From the NCBI GenBank assembly GCA_904373265.1, contig CAJFEE010000001.1, positions 1 through 64,000 on the forward strand: 64,000 nt of DNA, read 5' to 3'. This DNA comes from Candidatus Harrysmithiimonas galli. Lineage in GTDB: Bacteria; Bacillota; Bacilli; CAJFEE01. This document shows positions 18,574 through 27,798 of this stretch, one piece after another. Below the pieces are notes generated by a model. That model was not told the DNA's origin. It worked only from the letters and a program-made list of their open reading frames with translations, and ran no database searches. Numbering within the stretch: the first letter of the stretch is position 1; each line of letters starts with the position of its first letter. The position numbers and the translations under genes are program-made.

Positions 18574-19638
18574 CATTCTTCTCCTATTCATAAGCATCTT
18601 TCATATTTTTTAGTACGTACATCGTTTATTATAACCACCTGATCCTTATTAAAATACAACTTATATTTATAATAAAAAACCTATATTTATTTATTTTTTC
18701 TATAAAAGAAAAAGATTGGAAGGAACGGATATCTATTTGTTTTCTGAAAGAAAATACAAGTCACATGTCTTACTTCTTCTTAGCAAAGCATTTTTATATA
18801 CTTATTTGTAAAAACATGTATTTAAATTTTTCATCCATTTTTTTCTAGCCAGCCTTTTGTAGCTTTATATATTCGAAAGGTTCATTCATTTCTTTATGTG
18901 TTTTTTATTTTTATGTCCCAATACAAATGGATTGATACCAAATTAGGATATCTGTAAACTTTGTCTGTTTTTTACATATCCTGCTCTTCTACACGATTAC
19001 CCGAACACAATTATATCAGGCAATATAAAATGCTCAGGATTTATTAGATCTTCCTCTAAGGGGAATCTATTTTATTCACAAAATTAATAATATATTTTTT
19101 ATAAATCTTATTTTTACTCTAACCGATTTGTCATTTATAAGCTATATTTCACAAATAAAATGCCAAACCAAATTCATAAGAATCAATCACATTCTTCTTT
19201 ATGTATAGGAACAACAATAAAATCACTTATTATTTTTAAATTATTTTAAATATATTAAATAAAATATAATATTTTTCACAATAGTTTGATCGGATATAGC
19301 AAAATCTTTCCAAGACTTTATACCTATCAAACTTGACAAAAATCAAACTGCCTCTATTAGCATTTTAATTTATCCAAATTTTCTTTGTAAAATTTATCTG
19401 TTTATATATGGGATACTCGTAATCACATACAATAATTTCTTCCTTTTTATTTGTTGTTCTATAAGCTTCTTTTGTACTTTATAATAATTTTACAATACAA
19501 TTTCAAATAAATATTCTAGTTAATTCAGTTAAAAATAAAAAATAGGTTACTGGAAATATTTAATTGAATATGTTATTTATTTAAAGTAAAATTATTTTTT
19601 ACTAGATTAAGAATAAAAATAAGGAGAGTATATGTAAA
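18574..19638. other. AT-rich spacer with the operon promoter region
   Basis: About 1 kb with no supported gene. On the minus strand, TATAAT (18628-18633) and just downstream the palindrome GTACGTAC (18613-18620) lie 40-60 bases before the acyl-CoA dehydrogenase-like gene and may be its promoter and operator. No SAM (S-box) or T-box leader was seen. The remainder is very AT-rich. Confidence 0.35.
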
Positions 19639-20501
19639 ATGAAATTATGCAAAATGAGATCTGTATTTTGTACAATACTATTGTTATTGGGGGGATTGTC
19701 CGCTTGTAGTAGTCATCCTAAAGAAGCAACAACCCCATCTGATGCACAAGCGTGGATTGATGCGAGTAAAGAGAAAATGAGTAAGATAAAAAGCTATGAT
19801 GCAGTAATAGACAATAACATAGATATAACTATAAGTAACCAAAGTGCAGCAGTGAAGATGCATATGGAATATTCCCATATCTTAGATCCATATGGGATAA
19901 AAGGAATGATAGCGTTGGATATGGATGCAGGTGCACTAGGTAATATGACACAAAACGTGGATATATATATATTGAAGAAAAAGATGAACAGTATCAAATG
20001 TATACAAAAGCGCAAGGAACCAGCGATTGGTTAATTGAATATCTGAACAATTCTGAAGTAACCAACTATGAGCCTATAGAGCTGATCCATATATTTTTAG
20101 AGGGAATTTCAGATGCGAAAATTATACGAACAGAAGAAATTGAAGGTATGAAAGCACAAGTTGTAAAAGGTATTATATTTGGAGAAAATCTTAAAGAATT
20201 GTTTAAAGCAACTAGCTCAGCAAGTAACTTTACTGATATGAATCTTGAAAAGATTTCAGATGTAGCTTTCACAAAAGTATTTTCAAATGTACCACCATTA
20301 TCTATACATATATGGATCGACACAAAAAGTCAATATGTTATAAAATATGAAATGAACATGAGTGAAGTGATGAATCAAATTATAGCAAATGTATTTGAAG
20401 AAAATGTGGCAAAAGAGTGGTCTTATGGTAATGCACAAATATCTACTACTTGTAAAAACTTTAACCAAGTAAAACCAATTACCATGCCAAAAGTAAAATA
20501 A
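19639..20501 (+). pseudogene. Lipoprotein gene frameshifted in an AT dinucleotide tract (DUF6612-like)
   Basis: The first part (19639-20034) has a lipoprotein signal with lipobox LSACS. It is followed by DAQAWIDASKEKMSKIKSYD, the layout of DUF6612-type lipoproteins with a LolA/LppX-like fold. The second part (19998-20501) continues the same protein in another frame (MYTKAQGTSDWLIEYLNN, ending near residue 287 of the reconstructed product). The frames meet at (AT)6, 19961-19972. Removing one AT unit gives a continuous reading NVDIYIEEKDEQYQMYTK. The rest of both halves is intact, so the lesion is recent, reversible, or a sequencing error. AAGGAGAG precedes the ATG at some distance. Confidence 0.8.
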
Positions 20502-21340
20502 AAAAACGTATAGATGTATTTTGTATACCAAAATTTTCCATTCAATATTTTACAGAACATATCACCATTTTAAATCATTATGGGTGTTGTACACGCTAAA
20601 ATCCTAGATTAAAAAATCGTTAGAAAAACAATTTCTCAATTTTTTGGTGAATATGCCAGTCAAAATTTGGTATATTGTACAAAATATTGACATATCTAGC
20701 AACATCACATGAAGTAAAAAACTATAGACTTTTCACTTATCTTAGAAAAATGATCCAAATATAAATAAAATCTTTTGACTTTTTATTTTCCAACCCCTGA
20801 TATAAATCCAACCCAAAAAGGTAAATCATTAAATGATTTAAACTATATTCTATTTTATTGTTGGTTGTCTCTTACTCTTATTCATAAAAAAATAAATAAA
20901 AAAACCATTCATTTATGACTTCGTTCTTTCCATACTGCTATAAATACGATTTTTTTATCTACCTACTTGGCGATATAAAAAAAGTCCTGCTAAACAAACC
21001 AAATATTTTTATACCAAAATTTTTCAATCGAAAAACCATGCAATTTTCATCGGATATAATGCCTTGCATGGTTTTTTGCTTTTTGTTTAAGATTAAAAAA
21101 ACTTGAGATAAAACCGTCATTATACTCGCATTATAAAGTGTAACGCTCAAATCATATGACTAGAGAAACAAAAAAGATAAAAAGTATATGGATGATAAAT
21201 TAAAGAAAAGATTGAACCATCTTCCTTTGTACTAATTATAAAAATATATGGTAAATTTTTTTATGCTACAAAATCAGTTATTTGTATCTCAACGTTATCC
21301 AGTTGTTTCTCATACAATCAAAACAATAGAGGATTGAGCA
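20502..21340. other. AT-rich spacer with one strong hairpin
   Basis: No gene is supported. At about 21032-21075 an 11-12-bp stem (AAAACCATGCAA / TTGCATGGTTTT) with a loop of about 20 bases is followed by TTTTTTGC. It is a terminator-like structure with no obvious gene to terminate; a short untranslated RNA ending here is possible. Confidence 0.4.
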
Positions 21341-21775
21341 TTACAAAAATTGCCGAAACTCAGTACACATTTTTTCTTCTAAATTGGCCAACTTCCGACT
21401 TTGTTCTTTTGCTTTTTCATTTGCAGTGGCATATTGATTTAAGTAACGATATACAGATTTAACACCCATATTACAGCCATCTGTCATTAAATCAGCAATG
21501 GTTTGATCTGAAGTGTCCATAGCCAACTTCATATTGGTTTTTAGCCAAGACATTCCTTTTGCCATCGCAGTAGGTTCTTTACCACTATCGTGGTGTTTTT
21601 CTAAAAGAACTTGTATCTCATCTTTCAATTTCTCATGTTCTGTCCGATAGCTCAGCAATTTTTGTTTAAAATCTTGATTTTTCACATATTCAACCACTTC
21701 ATCTATAGAAGCAACACCCATTTTAATTCCCGCATCACATTCACGTAAAAGCTGGATGGTATCTTGTTCACTCAT
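21341..21775 (-). CDS. Four-helix-bundle ferritin-like protein of unknown function (DUF2383-like)
   Basis: A 144-residue, nearly all-helical protein. It has conserved-looking blocks LLRECDAGIKMGVASIDEV, HDSGKEPTAMAKGMSWLKTN and DLMTDGCNMGVKSVYRYLN that recur in many Firmicutes proteins annotated as hypothetical. The regular Glu/His/Asp pattern in helices resembles ferritin-like DUF2383 bundles, but metal ligands cannot be assigned by eye. CAGGAGGTT is placed well before the ATG. It is transcribed alone; the terminator upstream (21859-21907) belongs to the symporter operon. Probable cytoplasmic protein, function unknown. Confidence 0.75.
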   Translation of the reverse strand: MSEQDTIQLLRECDAGIKMGVASIDEVVEYVKNQDFKQKLLSYRTEHEKLKDEIQVLLEKHHDSGKEPTAMAKGMSWLKTNMKLAMDTSDQTIADLMTDGCNMGVKSVYRYLNQYATANEKAKEQSRKLANLEEKMCTEFRQFL

Positions 21776-21858
21776 GACATAACCTCCTGTTTCTTTTGTA
21801 TCGTGGTTATAGTATGTCCTTTGTGATTATATTTATCCGCAAGCGATGAAATCCAATA

Positions 21859-21907
21859 AAAAAAGCAGGAAATGTTTGACAAAAACTTGTCATAAACCTT
21901 TCTGCTT
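21859..21907 (-). terminator. Terminator of the sodium symporter operon
   Basis: On the minus strand AAGCAGAAAGGTTTATGACAAG and CTTGTCAAACATTTCCTGCTT form a long imperfect stem, followed by TTTTTTTA. It starts about 30 bases after the small-subunit stop. Confidence 0.85.
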
Positions 21908-21939
21908 AATTTTAAATTATATATTTCATAATTCCTATT

Positions 21940-22068
21940 TCAATCTTTTTTTGAAATTTGTTCAAAGGTTTTTTTATGCCGTTTGATAGAAATATACAGA
22001 TTAATTGCTAAACCACCCCAAATGGCAACGATTCCAACACACATCATAACAATAGCTGAAGTTCCCAT
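21940..22068 (-). CDS. Small subunit of an NSS-family methionine/alanine importer (MetS-like)
   Basis: A 42-residue membrane peptide, too short for most gene finders: MGTSAIVMMCVGIVAIWGG then LAINLYISIKR and a polar tail. It has one transmembrane segment with the WGGL motif seen in the small partners of bacterial sodium-dependent methionine/alanine transporters (Corynebacterium MetPS type). Its ATG overlaps the stop of the transporter gene by one base (TAATG), a classic coupling arrangement. The pairing strongly supports a two-subunit importer. Confidence 0.88.
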   Translation of the reverse strand: MGTSAIVMMCVGIVAIWGGLAINLYISIKRHKKTFEQISKKD

Positions 22069-23594
22069 TATACAGCCTCCTCTGGATCTGTTTCAAAGTT
22101 ATAATCTTTTACTTTAATGCTCTTATGCCATGGCAGATTCGTTAAAATGATGGAGCCAATTACATAGAAAGCAACGGTACCCCAACCCAAAGTATAAATA
22201 AATAAATCCGCATAACCTCCATAGTTCTCCGCTAGATTATCTCCTATATTCAACACGAAAGTAAGGATTAGAATAAACGGTGTAATCACTTTAATACAAA
22301 TGCTCCACCATAATCCGAATGAAACATTGGAATATGTATTCAAGTGGGTTTGTGTATCTTTAAATGTTTTTGAAATATATCCGTTCACAAGTACAGTCAA
22401 AATTGCTGCAAATATCAATACAATATTGTTAACAAAATAGTCAACGATATCCAATATGTACAAACCACTTCCGGTTGCATATGGGATGGATAAAATGAGT
22501 GAGAAAGACATTACACACCAGGTTGCTGTTCTTCTTTTTAGCTTGAATTTATCACTGAAGGCCAAAACAGCAACTTCCATCAAGGAAATTAAAGATGTAA
22601 TCCCTGCCAGTACAATACATAAAAAGAACAAAACTCCAAAAAATTGTGCAAACGGCATTTGGCTAATAATTTCAGGGAATACCGCAAATATAAGTCCAGG
22701 TCCAGAAGTTGCAACATCTGCAATGGAAACCCCTTTCATAGTTGCCATAAACCCTAAAGCACCGAAAACACCAAAACCAGCAAGCAATTCAACTGAAGAA
22801 TTGGCAAATCCAGTAATCAACGCACTGCTACCGATTTCTGCATGCCTTGGCAAATAACTGGAATAAGTAATCATAATCCCCATACAAAGAGATAAACTGA
22901 AGAAAATTTGTCCGTATGCTGCAATCCATACCGAAGGTTTAAAAATTTCATCCCAACTTGGGGTAAAAAATGCGTTCAATCCAACAGAAGCACCTTCCAG
23001 TGTAACAGCACGAATAACGAAAATAATAAATAAGACAAGCAGCAAGGGAATCATAATTTTACTTGCCCGCTCAATTCCTTTTTTCACACCAGCTAGCAAA
23101 ACAATGCCAACAATAAGCCAAACAACAGCGAGTGCTGCAAGTACTTGCGGAATAAAGTCGCCAAGATTGAAAATATTTGCTGCATCTCCAAGATGTAAGA
23201 CATCTGTATAAAAGAAATCTCCTGCTTCGCTTCCCCAAGATAAATTGAGTGAGTACAGCATATAAAGAATAGCCCATGCAATAATAATCGGATAGTAAGT
23301 GGTAATACCCAATGTAAGCAAGACACTTAGCCAACCAATAAATTCAAATTTTTTTCCTTTTCCTATACGGGCATATGTCAGCGGAGCAGAACCACGATAC
23401 TTGGTTCCAATGGAAAATTCCAAAGCCAAAATGGCCAGTCCAGTTGTTAATAAAGCAATCAGATAAGGTAAAAAGAATGCACCACCTCCATTGTCATATG
23501 CTACATATGGAAAACGCCAAATATTTCCCAAACCGACGGCAGATCCGATGGCTGCTAAAATAAACCCAGTCCTTGAGAAGTTGTTAGAACTCAT
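22068..23594 (-). CDS. Sodium-dependent amino acid symporter (NSS/SNF family)
   Basis: A 508-residue polytopic membrane protein with the LeuT-type fold. The first helix reads FILAAIGSAVGLGNIWRFPY, the unwound sodium/substrate site of the family, followed by YDNGGGAFFLPYL. About 12 hydrophobic segments can be counted. Together with the adjacent small subunit it probably imports methionine or alanine/branched amino acids with sodium. The ATG at 23594 follows AAAGGAG; the longer frame from a TTG at 23615 would place that ribosome site inside the gene. No S-box was found upstream. Confidence 0.92.
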   Translation of the reverse strand: MSSNNFSRTGFILAAIGSAVGLGNIWRFPYVAYDNGGGAFFLPYLIALLTTGLAILALEFSIGTKYRGSAPLTYARIGKGKKFEFIGWLSVLLTLGITTYYPIIIAWAILYMLYSLNLSWGSEAGDFFYTDVLHLGDAANIFNLGDFIPQVLAALAVVWLIVGIVLLAGVKKGIERASKIMIPLLLVLFIIFVIRAVTLEGASVGLNAFFTPSWDEIFKPSVWIAAYGQIFFSLSLCMGIMITYSSYLPRHAEIGSSALITGFANSSVELLAGFGVFGALGFMATMKGVSIADVATSGPGLIFAVFPEIISQMPFAQFFGVLFFLCIVLAGITSLISLMEVAVLAFSDKFKLKRRTATWCVMSFSLILSIPYATGSGLYILDIVDYFVNNIVLIFAAILTVLVNGYISKTFKDTQTHLNTYSNVSFGLWWSICIKVITPFILILTFVLNIGDNLAENYGGYADLFIYTLGWGTVAFYVIGSIILTNLPWHKSIKVKDYNFETDPEEAV

Positions 23595-24475
23595 GTTTTT
23601 TCTCCTTTCAGTCAATTTTTATTATGTAGTTTTGCGGCAAGAACAAAAAGAATCAATTTCCAAAGTGCTTTCACGACATATTGAATCGTAGCTCGGGAAT
23701 TGGATAGTAGATGTTTTACAACTGAATAAGCAGAATGCATTGCTGAAATTTATCCTTTTGTCTCACCTTTACATACCAGGATAAAAAGTATATAACTTCG
23801 AAGATATTAAAAATCCTTGATCGTATGTCATATGTAATAAAAATATACGAATTTATCAGATAAATCAAGAGTTATTTTTATAAGCGAATTCATGGATCGA
23901 CTTTTTCGGCTTGATACTGGAAAAAATTATTGAATGACTAAATCAAAAAACTTGTTTTTTTATGCATAAATTAAAGATAAATATAAAAAAATAAATCCTG
24001 ATTTTACAGAAATTAAGCTCGACATCTTGATATAAAATATTAATTTTTTATACAAATTGTTACAAAATATAAATCTGGGAAATGAAATGGAAAATTTTTT
24101 ATGGATTTTGATCTAACAGGATAAAATGCTAAAATGCATTCAGAAGAGAAAACATTTATTTTTAGACTGGATAATTAAATTGCATCAATGAAAAAAGAAA
24201 GGAACAAAATACGGTTAAAAGGAACTTCTTTTTTGCATCTAAATCGTTTCCTTTGGGCGATCCAAGTAAGTATATCACAAAACACTGCGCTTGCTTGGAT
24301 CTTTTTTCCCACAGGAATTCTATCATTAGCAAAACCTTTAGAAAAAATGAGTTTAAATCATACTTTCAACCCATTTTCTTTATAATTTTATATGAAATGA
24401 AAAAATATTTGTTCAATTATTACGCATAATAAAATCGCTTGATAAAAAATATTTACTTTTTATGAGTTAGAAAAA
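23595..24475. other. AT-rich spacer with an orphan plus-strand terminator
   Basis: No gene is supported; a 65-codon frame at 24188-24385 has no ribosome site. At 24259-24307 a 12-bp stem GATCCAAGTAAG / CTTGCTTGGATC (one G-T pair) is followed by TTTTTT on the plus strand, with no gene to terminate. A short RNA ending at about 24307 is possible. Confidence 0.4.
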
Positions 24476-25027
24476 TTATTTCGAAATATAAGGTTTTAAA
24501 CGCTCAGCTATCCAAATGGAAAGAATCGCTTTTATACAATCAGGAATAATAAATGGTAAAATGACCGTTCCGATTGCATAGCTCCATGTTGTCGGTTGAG
24601 CCATCCAGAAATTGTAAATCAAATAAAAATAAACCAAACCAAATAGATAAATTACAGTCAGTCCACATAAATAAGCCTGCAAGTAAGATAGCTTTGTCCG
24701 TTTCTTTTTCTTTTCTAGAATATAACCAATGAGGTATGCAGCCAAGATATTTCCAAGTAAAAATCCGAAACTCGGTTGGAAAATATAGGAAAATCCTCCA
24801 CCATTTGCCAAAATTGGAAATCCAATTAACCCAATAACAACATAAAGAATTTGACTATACATCCCTTTTTTGGCACCCAGTAATGCGCCAGATAAAAAAA
24901 CAAAGAAAATTTGCAATGTAAAAGGAATCAATGGCATTGGGATTTTGATAAATGCACCTACAGCAGTCAATGCAGCAAATAATGTAATCAATACAATATC
25001 TTTTAGTTCCTTTTGATGACTTTGCAT
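24476..25027 (-). CDS. bioY: Biotin transporter substrate-binding subunit BioY
   Basis: A 183-residue S component of an ECF-type biotin importer, with about six membrane segments. Family features are LITLFAALTAVGAFIKIP, PFTLQIFFVFLSGALLG, GFSYIFQPSFGFLLGN and LPFIIPDCIKA. The start is the ATG at 25027 after AAGGAGGATTG; the frame can be extended to 25120 but that would run through the promoter. The promoter overlaps a palindromic BirA-type operator, so repression by biotin is expected. Energy-coupling genes (ecfA/T) are not nearby. Monocistronic. Confidence 0.93.
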   Translation of the reverse strand: MQSHQKELKDIVLITLFAALTAVGAFIKIPMPLIPFTLQIFFVFLSGALLGAKKGMYSQILYVVIGLIGFPILANGGGFSYIFQPSFGFLLGNILAAYLIGYILEKKKKRTKLSYLQAYLCGLTVIYLFGLVYFYLIYNFWMAQPTTWSYAIGTVILPFIIPDCIKAILSIWIAERLKPYISK

Positions 25028-25055
25028 ATTCAATCCTCCTTTATTTATTTTTTTT

Positions 25056-25107
25056 AGTATATCATGTCCTTTTATAATGTAAACTAAAATATAAAAAAAG
25101 TTTACAT
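25056..25107 (-). promoter_or_regulatory. bioY promoter with BirA-type operator
   Basis: A perfect inverted repeat ATGTAAAC (25077-25084), 15 bases, GTTTACAT (25100-25107) fits the arrangement of biotin-repressor (BirA) operators in Gram-positive bacteria. Its left arm supplies the -35 box TTTACA on the minus strand, 16 bases from TATACT (25056-25061). Repressor binding would block the promoter. Confidence 0.8.
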
Positions 25108-25173
25108 TAAAAGGATACAACTACATTTGATTCATATTGAAAAAATATGCTAAAGTAAGAGCAGTTTTTAGAA

Positions 25174-26457
25174 ATGACATATTATATTGGGAGTGTGGAG
25201 GTTTTGGACGATTTACCACTAACAATGATCGGCATATTATTTGTGTTTATTATTTTATCTGCCTTTTTTTCATCGGCAGAAACAGCTTTTTCTAGTGTCA
25301 ATCGAATACGTATAAAAAATTATGCAGATGAAAAACGTCGGGGAGCCCAAAAAGCATTATGGATTACCGAAAACTTTGATGGTGCACTATCTACCATTTT
25401 AATCGGAAATAATATCGTAAATATCGCATCTGCCTCAATCAGTACAAAAATTGCAACAGATTTATTCGGTGTACAAGGTGTTGTTTACAGTACATTTTTC
25501 ATGACTGTGCTGATCTTAATTTTCGGTGAAATCTTACCAAAATCGGTTGCAAAGGAGTTTGCAGAACAATATACACTGCTGATTGCACCAATTCTTGTTA
25601 TTTTAATTCGGTTGCTTACACCATTAAATTGGCTGTTTATTCGTTTGAAAAATTGGGTCAAGCCAAAAAAAAACAACAAGACATTGCCATTAATTACTGA
25701 AGATGAAATTAAAGTAATGGTTGAAATGTCTGAGGAAGAAGGCGTAATTGATAATCATGAAGCTGAGCTTGTACAACGCTCTTTAGAGTTTAATGATATC
25801 TATGTTAGAGAAATTCAAATGCCAAGAATGGATATGGTGACGATTGACATTGCGATGACATCTAAGGACATTTTACAATTGTTTATGGAAGAAAGGTATT
25901 CCAGAATACCAGTTTATGAAGGAAATATCGACAATATCATCGGCATTCTTTCAGAGCGAGATTTTTTATCCCAATATATTATCGACCAAGATGTAAAAGT
26001 GCGATCATTATTAAGGGAGCCATATTTTATCGTACCTTCCATGCATATTTCTGATCTTTTGCCAGAGTTACAAAGACAAAAAAATCATATGGCAATCGTT
26101 GTTGATGAATTTGGCGGAACAAGTGGTTTAATTACTTTAGAAGATATACTAGAAGAGCTTGTCGGTGAAATCTGGGATGAGCATGATGAAAAAACAAAAA
26201 TGTTTGTACAAATTACAGATAATAAGTATGAATTCCATGCTGAAATTGACTTGGACGAGTTTGCTAAGATTTTGCAAATTGCCGAACCTGAAAGTCAAAG
26301 TAATTCATTGGGTGGTTGGTTATATGAAAAATTCCAACATATTCCTAAAAAAGGGGAACAAATCCAATATAAAAATATTGTACTAACCATTTTGGAAGTA
26401 GAAGCAAGAAGAATCCGAAAAGTAGAAACGGATTTTGTATCCGAATCACAAACATAA
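25174..26457 (+). CDS. CNNM/CBS/CorC_HlyC membrane protein (hemolysin C / magnesium-efflux family)
   Basis: A 427-residue protein with the three-part CorC/HlyC layout. The CNNM (DUF21) membrane domain covers about residues 15-190, with FFSSAETAFSSVNRIRIK. The CBS pair covers about 205-335 (SRIPVYEGNIDNIIGIL, MAIVVDEFGGTSGLITLED). The C-terminal CorC_HlyC domain covers about 350-420. Homologues act in magnesium or cobalt export (MpfA/CorB type). The start is uncertain: GTGGAGG at about 25196 lies within the frame, so a start at the TTG near 25204 (LDDLPLTMIG) would match the usual N terminus. Divergent from bioY. Confidence 0.88.
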   Translation: MTYYIGSVEVLDDLPLTMIGILFVFIILSAFFSSAETAFSSVNRIRIKNYADEKRRGAQKALWITENFDGALSTILIGNNIVNIASASISTKIATDLFGVQGVVYSTFFMTVLILIFGEILPKSVAKEFAEQYTLLIAPILVILIRLLTPLNWLFIRLKNWVKPKKNNKTLPLITEDEIKVMVEMSEEEGVIDNHEAELVQRSLEFNDIYVREIQMPRMDMVTIDIAMTSKDILQLFMEERYSRIPVYEGNIDNIIGILSERDFLSQYIIDQDVKVRSLLREPYFIVPSMHISDLLPELQRQKNHMAIVVDEFGGTSGLITLEDILEELVGEIWDEHDEKTKMFVQITDNKYEFHAEIDLDEFAKILQIAEPESQSNSLGGWLYEKFQHIPKKGEQIQYKNIVLTILEVEARRIRKVETDFVSESQT

Positions 26458-26502
26458 AAAGAAAATAAAACATGATGGTCTTTTAAATAAAAATTTAGAT
26501 AA

Positions 26503-26748
26503 TTATCTCTATCAGTTAAATGGTTTATTTCAAATGAAACTACAATTTCAGAAAATACCTATGAAGCTAAAACAACAAAATTAAATATTTTTCAAAAAAG
26601 TAACTGTTATGATTACACTGAAATTGCTACTACAAAAATAAACATAACCGCTACATTACAAATCCAATGGTATGGCAATAAAATCTTTATCACCTCTAAA
26701 CAATTAGAAAAAGCTTCAATAAACTTTACCAGAAGATTTCTTCCATAA
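26503..26748 (+). pseudogene. Start-less open frame, probably the C-terminal remnant of a secreted protein
   Basis: Eighty-one codons stay open without any plausible start, reading SVKWFISNETTISENTYEAK and later NITATLQIQWYGNKIFITSK before TAA. Alternating polar and hydrophobic residues look like beta strands. Codon use is normal for coding sequence, but family and N-terminal part are missing. Upstream, 26458-26502 contains stops. I take it as a gene fragment; no function can be given. Confidence 0.4.
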
Positions 26749-27019
26749 AAAAACGAGGTATATACAGTCTCATTCAATCATCTTTAAACAATATTTTCAG
26801 ATTGTATCAAGATAACCCCTATTGAGATAAAATGAAATAAACTTATTATTTCTTAAATATTTTTAATTATATGATAATATATAAAAATGGTATCATTTTC
26901 TTGTCGGTTCATTTCAATATCATCTATCAGAAAATATAATGATTTGAAGGTATCATGGTACAGCTCTCTTTTCGTTTTTTATTTGGTTCCTTCATTTTAA
27001 ACAGAAGGGCTTTTTCTTT

Positions 27020-27610
27020 TAAAACCACCCGTAATCATAGGTGGTTTGTTTTATGATGATAAATCTTGTAACTGTACAGCCCTCAAAAAGGTTTATCATT
27101 TGCTCTACTTTTTCAAGCGGATCTTAAAAAGAACTGTTATTTCTTTCATTGATTTTTTCACAGCTTTCCTATAAATGGATCTAATATTTTAATAAAACTC
27201 AATGATTCTATCACTACAGCATCTTGAATTCGGTTACTATATATTCTTCTATTTCCTTTGGACTTCTTCTTACTGTACCTACAATCTGTATACCAAAATT
27301 TTCTCTTTCCTTATTTTAAATTTACAGATCAATCCAATCGCATCAAACAACTTTTCCTTTTATACATCCTATAAATGATAAAACATAGATTTTAAATGGG
27401 AATACTTACCAATAATCAATATGATTCGTACATGTCCTAGCTACACAATTTTCAATCCTTTTATGTATGCATGAAATCTTACCTGTATTTTTCCATAAAC
27501 CATTTGTCTTTGATATTTTGGTACAAATGAATAGGATACTTACCATTCGATATTACATATCATAAACTATGACCATCTTTTGATATTTAACATTCCTCCT
27601 GACATTTAAA
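27020..27610 (-). pseudogene. IS200/IS605 TnpA (Y1 transposase) remnant
   Basis: On the minus strand, fragments in changing frames match IS200-type TnpA: SFVPKYQRQMVYGKIQ (family F.PKYRR..(I/V)YG), then KEKLFDAIGLICKFKIRK (family KGKS...FDR..NLK.KYG). After these comes YTDCRYSKKKSKGNRRIYSN (family Y.DTVGRNK..I..YI.NQ). Many stops are present. At 27021-27051 a hairpin AAACCACC/GGTGGTTT may be the subterminal structure of one end. Inactive. Confidence 0.65.
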
Positions 27611-27654
27611 AACAGAACTAGCAAACTGATCAGATCTTCACATCTGGAAAGAAT

Positions 27655-27720
27655 GGTTTGATTTCATCACTACAAGCGTTTGGGTACTTTAAGTCTAACC
27701 TAAGGAGATTTTCTTCACCA
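27655..27720 (-). repeat. Insertion-sequence-associated repeat, copy 1
   Basis: Contains CTACAAGCGTTTGGGTACTT and GGAGATTTTCTTC, resembling segments at 52990-53075 and 53815-53895. It lies just upstream of the TnpA remnant, so it is probably an old left end of an IS200/IS605-type element. Similarity was judged by eye and is moderate. Confidence 0.35.
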
Positions 27721-27723
27721 AAA

Positions 27724-27766
27724 GAAAACGCTATGCAACTGAACAATCTGTTTTCATAGCGTTTCT
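27724..27766 (-). terminator. Terminator of the YerB-like gene
   Basis: Inverted repeat GAAAACGCTATG / CATAGCGTTTC (27724-27735 and 27755-27765). On the minus strand it is followed by a T-rich stretch, TTCTTTTGG. It starts about 35 bases after the stop. Confidence 0.7.
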
Positions 27767-27798
27767 TTATTTGATATTACAAAATAACTTTCTCATTT

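Noticed and set aside
18574-19638. S-box or T-box leader for the sulfur-like operon
   Set aside because: None of the conserved core sequences of these leaders could be found upstream of the acyl-CoA dehydrogenase-like gene.
24188-24385. 65-codon plus-strand frame as a gene
   Set aside because: No ribosome site, odd composition, and a rho-independent hairpin lies inside it.
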